IMG/VR virus record: IMGVR_UViG_3300035665_000213
Location: 1 to 26,118 of that record
From: a virus
Reading direction: 5' to 3' (one strand)
DNA: 26,118 bases
Numbering within the stretch: position 1 is the first letter of the stretch; each line of letters starts with the position of its first letter. Under the pieces are notes generated by a model that was not told where the DNA came from, ran no database searches, and saw only the letters and a program-made list of their open reading frames with translations. A program made the position numbers and the translations under genes. Of this stretch, positions 5,126-13,060 are shown one piece after another.

Positions 5126-7327
5126 ATGCACCAATACACCGATTACCAACAACTCGGCCTCAAGGTCATCCCCATACAATGGGATAGCCAGGCTAAACAA
5201 CCCGTATCACATCGCAACTGGAGTAATCCCGATGACCTGCACCTACGCCCTACGGATAATGGGTTAATGATTCTTACAGGCAATAACTACGGCTGCCTTG
5301 ACTTCGACCTAAAGAATACAAAGGATAAAGAACTATTCAGTAAGTGGATGGCAATTATAACCAACGAGGCACCAGAAATCTTTAGCAAGGTATTCATTGA
5401 GCAAACCCGCAACGCCGGATACCACGTGTGGCTAAACTACGCAGCACTACCCAACAAAACACCCCTCGCTGAATCCCCCGAGGGTAACGAGGTAATCGCC
5501 CTGTATTCAAATGGCCCGGTAGTTTACACATTTCCAACACCCGGTTATACAGAATTCCATCAAAGCATGGAAGATGTGCAGGAGTTGACCGAATCGGAGT
5601 ATAACTACCTAATAGAAGTTTCACAATACTTTAACGAATATAAACCCAAGTACGATCCGAGTAAGAAAGCAATCAGCTACCCGGCGGGGTATGAATCGCA
5701 GTTGGCAGAATTTGACAAGTCCATTACGGATGAAGCGTTCGACACTATTCTGCAATCAATAGGGCTGCTGCCTATACAGGGCTACCGCTACGGCAAGAAT
5801 GATAAGTTCCAGGCCTACAGGCGCAAGGGTAGTGATTCGGCCGGCATCTCCGCTAAAGTGTACTATAATGCACGAAGGGTTATGATATTCAGCGCATCCA
5901 TGAGCAACTTTCCCCATTGGCATAACAAGGAGCAGTATCCTGTCTGGTGCCTGCCGCCTTCGTTTATTCTGTTCTACCACCTCGGCAGGGATTGGGATGC
6001 CGTACTTAAAGCCCTCGAAATCGAACCCGTAGAACAGGGTTACCCTTATAGTATTTTCCCACAACTTATTAACAATTCGCTGCACGAAGTAGCAACTGAA
6101 ATGAGCCTATGCCCGGAGTTTCTCGCTACCGCCGGAATATGGACTATCGCATCACTTGCAGGGAACTGCTATACATCCGACTTTCACAATGTAAAAAACA
6201 TCGTATTTGCTATTATGATAGCCCCCGTATCGGTGGGTAAAACTCCGGCATTTAAAGCTATGTGTGAGGAACCATTAGCCGACTTACTAAAATCGGAAGA
6301 TGCAGCCTTCAAATTAGCGATGGATAACTGGCTGATTGAGAAAGCAGCAGCCAACGTAAATAAGGAATCATTCAGCAAGCCTAAACCCAAACGATTCCAT
6401 CCATTTGCAGTTGATGGCACCACCGAGGGCTACATAGCCCTAATGCAAGACCAGGAGGCAGGGATGGGAGTATATCACGATGAAGCGGAAACTATCCTAA
6501 ACGCAGGGGCGCACAAAGCGAATAACGATGCTATTTCATTCTTTACTCAAGCATTCACCGGGGGCAGGTACACCCAAATTAGAGCGGATCGGGAGAAAGA
6601 AAGAGTAGTTAAATCACTTAACATATCCCTTTTGATGGGTACGCAGCCATCCAGGTTGGCACACATATTCGGGGCTGATAAAATTCAATCAGGATTCGCC
6701 TCACGTTTCCTTATGGTTAAATCCGATTACATCAAACTGAATGAAGATGCCGACCCATTTAGCGGTGGCCGGCAAATGTGTAAGGAGTGGAAAGAATTGG
6801 TAACTCACCTGTACCGCATCAACAAAGAATTTGCAGCCGGAGATTGTGCGCCCATACGGATTGAGATTACACCGGAGGCGAAAACACTATACACCAAATA
6901 CTACAGGCAGAATTTAGCGGATGCGAATAGCCGGATGGCAGGCAAGGCGGAGCAGTACATAATGGGCGCGGAAGCTAAAATGTCGGCATACTTCCCCCGT
7001 ATGTGTCATGTGGTAAGTATCTGTCATAATCCACTAAAACCCGTTATAACGGTGGAAATAGTCAACAAAGCATATAACCTTTACAGGTACTATGCCGAGA
7101 GTACCATATCTATAATTAGTGAGTTATGCGCGGAAACGGAATCCGGCCTACCTGCAGACCTGCGCCTGTTAGTTGATAACCTACCGCCAAAGTTCACAAC
7201 AAAGGAGGTAGATTTGCTTTGTATTAGGTTGAACATAAAGCCTAAGAGATTCTTCGATGCTATGCGTAGGGCTGATTTTGCAAGGGTGGTAAAGAGGGTG
7301 GCGCATGGGCAGTATGAGAAAATGTGA
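5126..7327 (+). CDS. Primase-helicase (Prim-Pol and DUF3987 domains)
   Basis: A 733-residue replication protein. Residues about 1-170 resemble a bifunctional primase-polymerase (Prim-Pol, AEP type): LDFDLKN puts the metal-binding D-x-D at 59-61, and the second motif TRNAGYHVW carries His100. Residues about 215-300 (GYRYGKNDKF, PVWCLPPSF) form a linker domain. From about 310 a DUF3987-type ATPase follows, with a Walker A-like IAPVSVGKTPAFKAM (GKT at 371-373) and a Walker B-like GMGVYHDEAE (DEAE 452-455). The enzyme would prime and unwind DNA at the phage origin. It is the last gene of the early operon, and the repeat array at 7511-7742 begins less than 200 bases after its stop, supporting an origin there. 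Length is normal for this fused class. Confidence 0.85.
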   Translation: MHQYTDYQQLGLKVIPIQWDSQAKQPVSHRNWSNPDDLHLRPTDNGLMILTGNNYGCLDFDLKNTKDKELFSKWMAIITNEAPEIFSKVFIEQTRNAGYHVWLNYAALPNKTPLAESPEGNEVIALYSNGPVVYTFPTPGYTEFHQSMEDVQELTESEYNYLIEVSQYFNEYKPKYDPSKKAISYPAGYESQLAEFDKSITDEAFDTILQSIGLLPIQGYRYGKNDKFQAYRRKGSDSAGISAKVYYNARRVMIFSASMSNFPHWHNKEQYPVWCLPPSFILFYHLGRDWDAVLKALEIEPVEQGYPYSIFPQLINNSLHEVATEMSLCPEFLATAGIWTIASLAGNCYTSDFHNVKNIVFAIMIAPVSVGKTPAFKAMCEEPLADLLKSEDAAFKLAMDNWLIEKAAANVNKESFSKPKPKRFHPFAVDGTTEGYIALMQDQEAGMGVYHDEAETILNAGAHKANNDAISFFTQAFTGGRYTQIRADREKERVVKSLNISLLMGTQPSRLAHIFGADKIQSGFASRFLMVKSDYIKLNEDADPFSGGRQMCKEWKELVTHLYRINKEFAAGDCAPIRIEITPEAKTLYTKYYRQNLADANSRMAGKAEQYIMGAEAKMSAYFPRMCHVVSICHNPLKPVITVEIVNKAYNLYRYYAESTISIISELCAETESGLPADLRLLVDNLPPKFTTKEVDLLCIRLNIKPKRFFDAMRRADFARVVKRVAHGQYEKM

Positions 7328-7381
7328 GTTGGTTACAATACATAACCGACTGAGATAATATTTCATGTGGTGTTTTGGTTT

Positions 7382-7412
7382 CCCCTGGTGTTTCTACATC
7401 GGGGGTTTTTTT
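7382..7412 (+). terminator. Rho-independent terminator of early operon
   Basis: CCCCTGGTG (7382-7390) pairs with CATCGGGGG (7397-7405) with two wobbles around a TTTCTA loop, followed directly by seven T. A weaker 8-bp hairpin at 7328-7350 precedes it. It closes the early operon 55 bases after the primase stop and insulates the repeat region from readthrough. Confidence 0.85.
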
Positions 7413-7482
7413 ATACGCATTAATGCCCAATTTGGGGGTAATAGTCAACATTATACCTAAATGTGTATTATAATGATTGATA

Positions 7483-7501
7483 TATCGGACAAGTTCCGAT
7501 A
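7483..7501. repeat. Perfect 7-bp inverted repeat
   Basis: TATCGGA (7483-7489) and TCCGATA (7495-7501) form a perfect inverted repeat with a 5-base CAAGT loop and no T run. It lies 9 bases before the heptamer array. A protein-binding operator or a structural part of the origin are both possible. Confidence 0.5.
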
Positions 7502-7510
7502 ATTGACCAT

Positions 7511-7742
7511 ATTCGCACCAAATTCGCAATATTCGCACCGACTGCGAATTTATAACTGATTGATTACCATAGGCTAACTAACCATATTCGCATATTCGCA
7601 GAAATTTCAAAGAAATAATAATATTATATATCTATACATAATACTCTATATTACTAAGGAGGTGCGAGAAATATGCGAATACTGCGAATTTGACTGATTA
7701 TCAATGAGTTATCTGCGAATTTGACCGCGAATATCTGCGAAT
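7511..7742. repeat. Heptamer (iteron) array with AT-rich core, candidate origin
   Basis: Ten exact copies of ATTCGCA or its complement lie in 232 bases: ATTCGCA at 7511, 7522, 7531, 7586, 7594; TGCGAAT at 7543, 7674, 7683, 7714, 7736; plus a CGCGAAT at 7726. Left copies mostly point one way and right copies all the other. They flank 7601-7660, which has only 10 G/C in 60 bases by my count. Iterons flanking an AT-rich unwinding zone beside a primase/helicase gene are the classic look of a phage origin. The last copy touches the late promoter, so the array could instead, or also, regulate late transcription. The 471 bases from 7328 to 7798 hold no gene; this array is their main content. Confidence 0.65.
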
Positions 7743-7774
7743 TTGGTAGTTAGTGTGAAATATGGGTACCTTTG
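7742..7774 (+). promoter_or_regulatory. Late-operon promoter
   Basis: TTTG (7742-7745), 21 bases, then TACCTTTG (7767-7774): a full Bacteroidota-type promoter. Transcription would start about 20 bases before the ATG at 7799 and run into the packaging and head genes. Its upstream element abuts the last heptamer, so a heptamer-binding protein could repress or activate it. Confidence 0.65.
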
Positions 7775-7798
7775 TAATTAAATAGAGGTTTTTAGATT

Positions 7799-8068
7799 AT
7801 GGCTATTGGAAAAAAGACAGGAGGCAGAACAAAGGGGGCGGTTAATCACTTTACTCGCTCGGTACGTGAGGTTATTACTGATGCGTTTCACGAAATGCAA
7901 CTTAAGCCAGGGGTTAATATGTTGGAATGGGGCGAACAAAACCCAACCGAATTTTACCGCCTGGCATCCAAACTGATTCCGCTACAGGTAGCCAACGATC
8001 CCGATAACCCAATGCCGACTACCATCATTCAGATTATCCCCGACACCAAATCCCACCCCATTGTATAA
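7799..8068 (+). CDS. Possible small terminase subunit, 89 aa
   Basis: An 89-residue protein: a basic N-terminus (MAIGKKTGGRTKGAVNHFTR) followed by a helical part (VREVITDAFHEM, then LEWGEQNPTEFYRLASKLIP) and a beta-like tail. Similar short proteins with a G-R-x-K-G head and a W-G-x-x-N-P-x-x-F-Y motif stand just before terminase large subunits in many phages. They are taken to be DNA-binding small terminases. Here it is the first late gene, but the large subunit follows only after six sugar/methyl-transferase genes. The family is recognised by pattern only; it could be another small DNA-binding protein. Confidence 0.5.
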   Translation: MAIGKKTGGRTKGAVNHFTRSVREVITDAFHEMQLKPGVNMLEWGEQNPTEFYRLASKLIPLQVANDPDNPMPTTIIQIIPDTKSHPIV

Positions 8069-8132
8069 ATTGTGTGTTTATTGTGGAAAACAAAAGTGCC
8101 GTCTTCAGATGGACCATACCAAAGATATTTGT

Positions 8133-8140
8133 TATCTTTG
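8133..8140 (+). promoter_or_regulatory. Possible promoter -7 box before glycosyltransferase
   Basis: TATCTTTG fits TAnnTTTG and lies 20 bases before the ATG at 8160, but there is no convincing -33 element. If active, it gives the sugar-transferase cassette its own promoter and supports the ATG at 8160 as the start of the first gene. Confidence 0.35.
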
Positions 8141-8159
8141 TGAAACACGAGCAGACACC

Positions 8160-8819
8160 ATGCACATACATTACAACTTTGCCACACGTAGCCGGCCCGA
8201 AAAGATGGCTGCTGCATTTGCTACCATTCAGGCATATTCACATTCTAAGAAGTACACGGTTGGACTGACCGTAGATGATGATGATACCGTTACGCTAAAC
8301 TCAAATGAGTTATCCGACCTGCTAAAGTTCCCCAATGTATTTATCACAATGGGTAAATCAAAAAGCAAGGTACACGCCATCAACCGGGGTATGGAAGGAT
8401 GGCAGGGTGATATAGTTGTGAATATGTCCGATGACATGCGTTTCCTAAAGCAGGGCTATGACATTGATATTATCAATGCATTTGAGGGTAACTTAGACCT
8501 ATTCATTCACTTTCCCGATGGGCGGGTTAATCACCTGCTGCCAACGATGTCAATCATGGGTAGAACGTATTATGAGCGGTTCGGGTACATCTACCACCCC
8601 CAATATGAATCCCTTTGGTGCGATAACGAGGCTATGGATGTGGCGAAGATGTGCAATTCGTATAAATACGTAGATAAGCGGATATTTGACCACTACCACC
8701 CTGCATGGACTGGGGAGCCTGTAGATGCGTTGCTTAATCATACTCAATCGTTTTACCGGGCGGATGAGATTACTTACATCCGGAGAAGTAAGGCCGGGTT
8801 CCCTAAACACAACGTATGA
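8160..8819 (+). CDS. Glycosyltransferase, GT-A fold
   Basis: A 219-residue protein from ATG 8160. The frame is open back to a TTG at 8061, and that extension has two C-x-x-C pairs, but no good start. The body has the GT-A glycosyltransferase layout: NFATRSRPEKMAAAF near the N-terminus; VDDDDTV (about 38-44) after a strand; KVHAINRGM, a typical sugar-nucleotide loop; and NMSDDM (88-93) as the D-x-D-like metal site. Late residues form an acceptor part (WCDNEAMD). It would transfer a sugar from a nucleotide donor; donor and acceptor are unknown. It overlaps the next gene by 4 bases (ATGA), so the two are coupled. This opens the glycan cassette between the terminase genes. Confidence 0.75.
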   Translation: MHIHYNFATRSRPEKMAAAFATIQAYSHSKKYTVGLTVDDDDTVTLNSNELSDLLKFPNVFITMGKSKSKVHAINRGMEGWQGDIVVNMSDDMRFLKQGYDIDIINAFEGNLDLFIHFPDGRVNHLLPTMSIMGRTYYERFGYIYHPQYESLWCDNEAMDVAKMCNSYKYVDKRIFDHYHPAWTGEPVDALLNHTQSFYRADEITYIRRSKAGFPKHNV

Positions 8820-9358
8820 CCCTATCCATCCTAATTTGCACCCTACCCCAACGCATAGGCTACCTATCGCAGTTGCTACAGGTACTGACACCGCAACGTA
8901 CACCGGAGGTTGAAGTTCTAACTGAATCGGACAACGGTGCAATGACTACAGGGCGTAAACGTAACCTACTCTTACAACGCAGCACAGGCAAATACGTGGT
9001 ATTTATTGATGATGATGATATGGTTGCAAGTACCTACATAGCCGATATACTTGCCGCCGCCGAATCTAATCCCGATGCCATTGTATTTAACGGCACAATG
9101 ACCACCAACGGCACGGATGAGCGTAAGTGGTACATATCAAAGGATTACGGCTACGAGGCGAAGGGTGGGGCTTATTACCGCTATCCTAATCATATCGTAC
9201 CCATTAGAAGGGAGATTGCAATGGCATTCCCTTTTATGGATATACGTATAGGTGAGGATTATGCGTGGGCTACTGCTATACACAATGCAGGGCTGATTAA
9301 GACAGAGGTGAAGATTGAGAAGGAACTTTATCACTATCAATTCCGTACAAACAAATGA
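8816..9358 (+). CDS. Glycosyltransferase family 2
   Basis: A compact 180-residue GT2 enzyme: MTLSILICTLPQRIGYLSQL is the nucleotide-binding start of the family, GRKRNLLLQRSTGKYVVF precedes the metal site, and IDDDDMV (about 64-70) is the D-x-D motif. GEDYAWA (about 148-154) fits the catalytic E-D loop near the end. It is shorter than typical GT2 proteins (about 230-330 aa) but has the core. It overlaps the genes on both sides by 4 bases. Probable role: adding a sugar to a virion or cell-surface glycan along with its neighbours. Confidence 0.85.
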   Translation: MTLSILICTLPQRIGYLSQLLQVLTPQRTPEVEVLTESDNGAMTTGRKRNLLLQRSTGKYVVFIDDDDMVASTYIADILAAAESNPDAIVFNGTMTTNGTDERKWYISKDYGYEAKGGAYYRYPNHIVPIRREIAMAFPFMDIRIGEDYAWATAIHNAGLIKTEVKIEKELYHYQFRTNK

Positions 9359-9954
9359 GATATAGCCAAAATAACGAGCAGGATATAATCCTTGCCTACT
9401 TCCAATCCCGCAAAGGATTCTTTCTGGATATTGGTGCGAACGATGGCGTTACCCTATCCAATACCTACGCATTGCAGCAACAGGGTTGGAGTGGTGTACT
9501 GGTAGAACCGAGCGAGGAAGCCTTCAACCGCATCTTAGCCAATCCTATGGTACACAAATTCAATGTAGCCATAGGCGAAACGGATGGGCATTGTACCTTC
9601 CATGAGATGGGCAATCATTTGGGTAGGGGCGATGTATCGCTGCTTAGTACAATCAAACGCAACGAAACTAAACGATGGCCGTGTACGGAGTTCAAAGAGC
9701 GAATGACCGAGGTATGGACTTACAACACCCTGGTAAAGAACTCCCCATTAAAATACTTTGATTTCATCTCTATTGATGCCGAGGGGGTAGATTATGAGAT
9801 ATTAGAACAGATTAACCTGAAGCATACGCAAATGGTATGCATTGAACATAATGGTAACGTAGACCTGTTCCATTTAATTAAAGACTACTGCAATGCAGCA
9901 GGGTTGAATAAATGCTTATTAACTAACTTAGAGAATGTAATATGGGCCAGATAA
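9355..9954 (+). CDS. FkbM-family methyltransferase
   Basis: A 199-residue S-adenosylmethionine-dependent methyltransferase of the FkbM family. FFLDIGANDGVTLSNTYAL (about 22-40) is the SAM-binding motif I in the FkbM form. GVLVEPSEEAF follows as motif II, and KYFDFISIDAEGVDYEIL is the characteristic downstream D-x-E-G segment. FkbM enzymes usually O-methylate sugars or hydroxyl groups on glycans. In this cassette, capping or masking a sugar chain is the likely job. It overlaps the following gene by 13 bases. Confidence 0.85.
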   Translation: MRYSQNNEQDIILAYFQSRKGFFLDIGANDGVTLSNTYALQQQGWSGVLVEPSEEAFNRILANPMVHKFNVAIGETDGHCTFHEMGNHLGRGDVSLLSTIKRNETKRWPCTEFKERMTEVWTYNTLVKNSPLKYFDFISIDAEGVDYEILEQINLKHTQMVCIEHNGNVDLFHLIKDYCNAAGLNKCLLTNLENVIWAR

Positions 9955-10679
9955 CATCGGGTAAAGTAATTGTATCCCTATCCTCAACAGGCAGGGAAAA
10001 CTACAACGAGGCACAACTCGGACTAATCAGAAGTATAGACCGCAAGGCACCTGATTACGATGTACACCTTCGGAGTGTGGATGGGTATGTTGATGAATAC
10101 CTTGAGCGTAAGATTCACCTCGGAGACTGGCCTAATACCGAACGATGGGGTAAGTCATGGAATCACCAAAATATGCCTTATCAATTCAAGCCGTTTATGG
10201 TAGCGGAGGCACTTGAGATGGGATACCGGAAAATCATTTGGTGTGATTCAACAATCAGGGTACACCAGAATCCCGATCCGTTGTGGGCATTAGCAGCCAA
10301 GCATGGGATAGTAGCATGGAACAACGAAGGGCATCCGTTACACAAGTACATACCCGACCATCAAATCAAGTTCTTAGGGCTAAATAGCTATAGGTATGTG
10401 ATTACCATGTACCAAATTATGGCCTGTTGTATTGTGTTTGATTTCGACCATCCTGCAACGATGCCTATCTTTGAGAAATGGATACAGGGAGCGAAGGAGA
10501 ATTGTTTTCATCACAACGAATCGGTTAATCCGCAATATATCAGCAGCCGACATGACCAGGCACTACTATCCGGATTGATGAATCTTGCAGGGATTCCGGT
10601 GCAGCCGTACGGAGGATTAGCATATCGGCACTATCTACCTGTTGAACCATTCTTTATTAATTGGGGGGTAAAGGATTAA
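9942..10679 (+). CDS. Putative glycosyltransferase, GT8-like
   Basis: A 245-residue protein starting MGQITSGKVIVSLSSTGREN. KIIWCDSTIRVHQNP (about 96-110) resembles the strand-and-metal site of GT8-like or related GT-A enzymes, with a D-S in place of a strict D-x-D. QFKPFMVAEALEMGY just before and RHDQALLSGL (about 205-214) after are typical of nucleotide-sugar transferases that read D-Q in the acceptor loop. No exact family can be named; a sugar transferase in the same cassette is the best reading. It overlaps the FkbM gene by 13 bases and ends 2 bases before the next ATG. Confidence 0.6.
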   Translation: MGQITSGKVIVSLSSTGRENYNEAQLGLIRSIDRKAPDYDVHLRSVDGYVDEYLERKIHLGDWPNTERWGKSWNHQNMPYQFKPFMVAEALEMGYRKIIWCDSTIRVHQNPDPLWALAAKHGIVAWNNEGHPLHKYIPDHQIKFLGLNSYRYVITMYQIMACCIVFDFDHPATMPIFEKWIQGAKENCFHHNESVNPQYISSRHDQALLSGLMNLAGIPVQPYGGLAYRHYLPVEPFFINWGVKD

Positions 10680-10681
10680 TT

Positions 10682-11296
10682 ATGGACTTCACCAAAGAGC
10701 AATTCATCAACTTTTGGGGCAGCAATGGCTACTATGAAGCGTTTACCTATGGGATAGGCATACAGGAAGTAATTAACCGAATTATCTATCCGTTTGGTGG
10801 TGTTGAAACCTGTTTAGAGATAGGATGCGGCGGAGGTGTATTTACTAAAGAATTATCGCATACTTTCAGTAAGGTTATCGGTATTGATGTTATTCCCCTA
10901 CATGCCGGAGTGATATACCATAATTTAGAATACAAGGAATTAGATAACCAAGACTATAAATGCACAGGTGTAGATGATAACTCAATCGACCTTGTATTCA
11001 GTTACGGAGTATTCTGCCATTTCTCAAATGATGCCATCAAAGAGTATCTGCAATCTATTTACAGAGTGATGAAGAAGGGCGGTGATTGTGTGATAATGAT
11101 TAGTAACTTTGATAAACTGAAAGCAGAGTTCCCCGACTTCGATGATTGGAGCAAATACAAGTTAGGGGATAGAATGTTAATCGGGCATTTTTACCAAGAT
11201 GATAGAACGGTGGATATTATGAAAGATAAATTCAAAATTGTTAGCCGTAATTTAACACCCGACCACAGGGATATAGTGGTACATCTAAAGAAATAA
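10682..11296 (+). CDS. Class I SAM-dependent methyltransferase
   Basis: A 204-residue methyltransferase from ATG 10682 (an upstream in-frame TTG at 10661 would overlap the previous gene). TCLEIGCGGGVFTKEL is a textbook motif I, IGIDVIP motif II, DNSIDLVFSYGVFCHF motifs IV/V, and RVMKKGGDCVIMIS motif VI. The later part (residues about 150-204) gives a small substrate cap. The substrate cannot be read from the sequence; its cassette suggests sugars or lipids rather than DNA, as no DNA-methylase N/D-P-P-Y motif is present. It is 2 bases from its neighbours on both sides, indicating one operon. Confidence 0.85.
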   Translation: MDFTKEQFINFWGSNGYYEAFTYGIGIQEVINRIIYPFGGVETCLEIGCGGGVFTKELSHTFSKVIGIDVIPLHAGVIYHNLEYKELDNQDYKCTGVDDNSIDLVFSYGVFCHFSNDAIKEYLQSIYRVMKKGGDCVIMISNFDKLKAEFPDFDDWSKYKLGDRMLIGHFYQDDRTVDIMKDKFKIVSRNLTPDHRDIVVHLKK

Positions 11297-11298
11297 TA

Positions 11299-11877
11299 AT
11301 GGGCTACACTCACGAAACAACAAAACTAATAGACCCCTACCTGCCTTTCATTCAATCGGTGGTAGATTTAGGAGCGCAAAACGATTACAGGGTGCCATTA
11401 CCCGCCCCATACACTAAAGACAGTTACTATGCAGGCAAAGAATACGAAGCCATTGACATATCGGGTGAGAACGGCTCAACCCCGTTGGACTTGTCCGTAC
11501 TTCACAAGTTCAGCAAGCAGTTTGATTTATTGGTGGATGCCGGCACAAGTGAACACGTTGGCACCAATGGGAAGCATGACATCAAGGCCATATACAACTG
11601 TTGGAAAAATAAACACAACCTCGTTAAACTCGGAGGTTATATCATCTCCGAAAACCCCAAAACAGGCAACTGGCCCGGACATGGATTCAACTACTACACC
11701 GAAGCGTTCTATCGTAATCTGGCTGCAATCTGCGGCTATAACCTTATCAATGTTGGTAGCGTTGCTGCTATGGGCAATACTACTGATGGGTGGAATGTTT
11801 ACGCAACTTTACAAAAGACTAAAGAAGAGTTTTGTACGTTAACTGAATTTAAGACCTGTGGAATTAAAACAGATTAG
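11299..11877 (+). CDS. Methyltransferase-like protein
   Basis: A 192-residue protein with a Rossmann-like start: SVVDLGAQNDYRVPL in the place of motif I, then a further acidic motif (YEAIDISGENG). FDLLVDAGTSEHV (about 75-87) matches the post-motif strand of class I methyltransferases, and GGYIISENPKTGNWPGHGF lies where a product-release loop would be. Motif I lacks the usual G-x-G, so it may be a divergent enzyme or an inactive relative. It ends the sugar/methyl cassette and overlaps the large terminase start by 20 bases. Confidence 0.65.
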   Translation: MGYTHETTKLIDPYLPFIQSVVDLGAQNDYRVPLPAPYTKDSYYAGKEYEAIDISGENGSTPLDLSVLHKFSKQFDLLVDAGTSEHVGTNGKHDIKAIYNCWKNKHNLVKLGGYIISENPKTGNWPGHGFNYYTEAFYRNLAAICGYNLINVGSVAAMGNTTDGWNVYATLQKTKEEFCTLTEFKTCGIKTD

Positions 11878-13024
11878 AGCAACCCCCGTATTCTACGAAA
11901 ACGTAGCAGCATACAAAAGCGATGCCCCGATAATTTGTAACGAGGGCGGCTCACGTAGTAGCAAGTCCTATAGCATAGTACAACTTCTTATCTCAATCGC
12001 AGCCGATAAGAATGCTAAAAACATCCGCATCTCTATTGTATCGCACTCCCTACCACACATCAAACGTGGGGCATACAGGGATTTCAAAACAATCATGGAA
12101 GAGTGGCACCTATGGGATGACAAGAAATTCAGCTACACCGATTTTATCTACCGATTTGATAATGGAAGCTACATCGAACTATTTGGACTTGAAGATGAGG
12201 GCAAAGCAAGGGGGCCGGGCAGAGATATACTATTTGTAAACGAAGCGAACCTAATCCGTAAGGCGTTATTTGACCAACTGGCAATGCGTACAACGGGTAA
12301 GATATTTCTCGACTGGAATCCTGCGGACTTCGTTTCATGGGTGTACGAAGTATCAGACAACCCGATTAACAAACGCATACATTCAACCTATCTTAATAAC
12401 CTCGGCAACCTTTCGCAAATTCAGATAGACACGATTGAAAGCTACAAACTACTACCGGATGATTTCATGTGGAAAGTTTACGGACTCGGTCAGCGTGGCG
12501 CTGCGAAGGAGATTATTTATACCCAATGGCAAATTACAGATGAGTTACCGGAGGGCGGCGATATATTCTATGGATTAGACTTCGGATACGTTCACCCTTT
12601 GGCGCTTGTCAAGGTATGCCATTACCAGGGGGCGAATTATGTAAAGCAACTCATTTACAAATCCGGATTAACCCCATCTGAAATTAGCAGGGAAGTAAAA
12701 GACCATATCAGCGACCGCAAGCCCGTGTACTGCGATGCAGCCGAACCGAAAAGCATTGAGGAACTTTACAGGGGCGGTATCAATGCACAAACTGCAAACA
12801 AGGAAGTATGGGCAGGGATATTGAAAGTGAAATCATACCCGTTATTCGTGCATAAGGATAGTAAGGACATCATTCGTGAACTGCAATCGTACAAATGGCG
12901 CAAGGATAAAAACGATAATGTAATTGATGAGCCTGTGAAAGAATCAGATGATGCCCTTGATGCAATGCGCTATGCCATATTCACCCACCTACATAAGCCA
13001 GCGTTCAAGGTGGCGGTATGGTAA
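11858..13024 (+). CDS. terL: Terminase large subunit
   Basis: A 388-residue packaging ATPase-nuclease. Walker A is GGSRSSKS (residues 30-37), preceded by ICNE. Walker B with the catalytic Glu is DILFVNEA (123-130). The C-terminal RNase H-like nuclease shows GLDFGYVHP (Asp241), VYCDAAEP (Asp293) and ESDDALDAM (Asp364, Asp365, Asp368). Length is near the small end for the family. The start is a GTG at 11858; it overlaps the preceding gene by 20 bases, consistent with coupling. It cuts concatemers and pumps DNA through the portal encoded next. Confidence 0.95.
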   Translation: MELKQIRATPVFYENVAAYKSDAPIICNEGGSRSSKSYSIVQLLISIAADKNAKNIRISIVSHSLPHIKRGAYRDFKTIMEEWHLWDDKKFSYTDFIYRFDNGSYIELFGLEDEGKARGPGRDILFVNEANLIRKALFDQLAMRTTGKIFLDWNPADFVSWVYEVSDNPINKRIHSTYLNNLGNLSQIQIDTIESYKLLPDDFMWKVYGLGQRGAAKEIIYTQWQITDELPEGGDIFYGLDFGYVHPLALVKVCHYQGANYVKQLIYKSGLTPSEISREVKDHISDRKPVYCDAAEPKSIEELYRGGINAQTANKEVWAGILKVKSYPLFVHKDSKDIIRELQSYKWRKDKNDNVIDEPVKESDDALDAMRYAIFTHLHKPAFKVAVW

Positions 13025-13036
13025 GGGTTTTCGGTG

Positions 13037-13044
13037 TAATTTTG
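13037..13044 (+). promoter_or_regulatory. Possible promoter -7 box before portal gene
   Basis: TAATTTTG fits TAnnTTTG and lies 16 bases before the portal ATG in the only sizeable gap of this operon, but no -33 element is visible. It may add transcripts for the head genes. Confidence 0.3.
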
Positions 13045-13060
13045 TATAAATCTTTTAAAT

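Noticed and set aside
7328-7350. 8-bp hairpin right after the primase stop as the main terminator
   Set aside because: It has no T run; the hairpin at 7382-7412 with seven T is the better terminator.
8550-8942. A 130-codon minus-strand ORF across the two glycosyltransferases
   Set aside because: It lies antisense to two overlapping genes with clear motifs and has no recognisable features.
11429-11842. A 137-codon plus-strand ORF inside the methyltransferase-like gene at 11299
   Set aside because: Unlike the nested gene at 3474, it shows no conserved-looking motif, and the main frame has a Rossmann-like layout.
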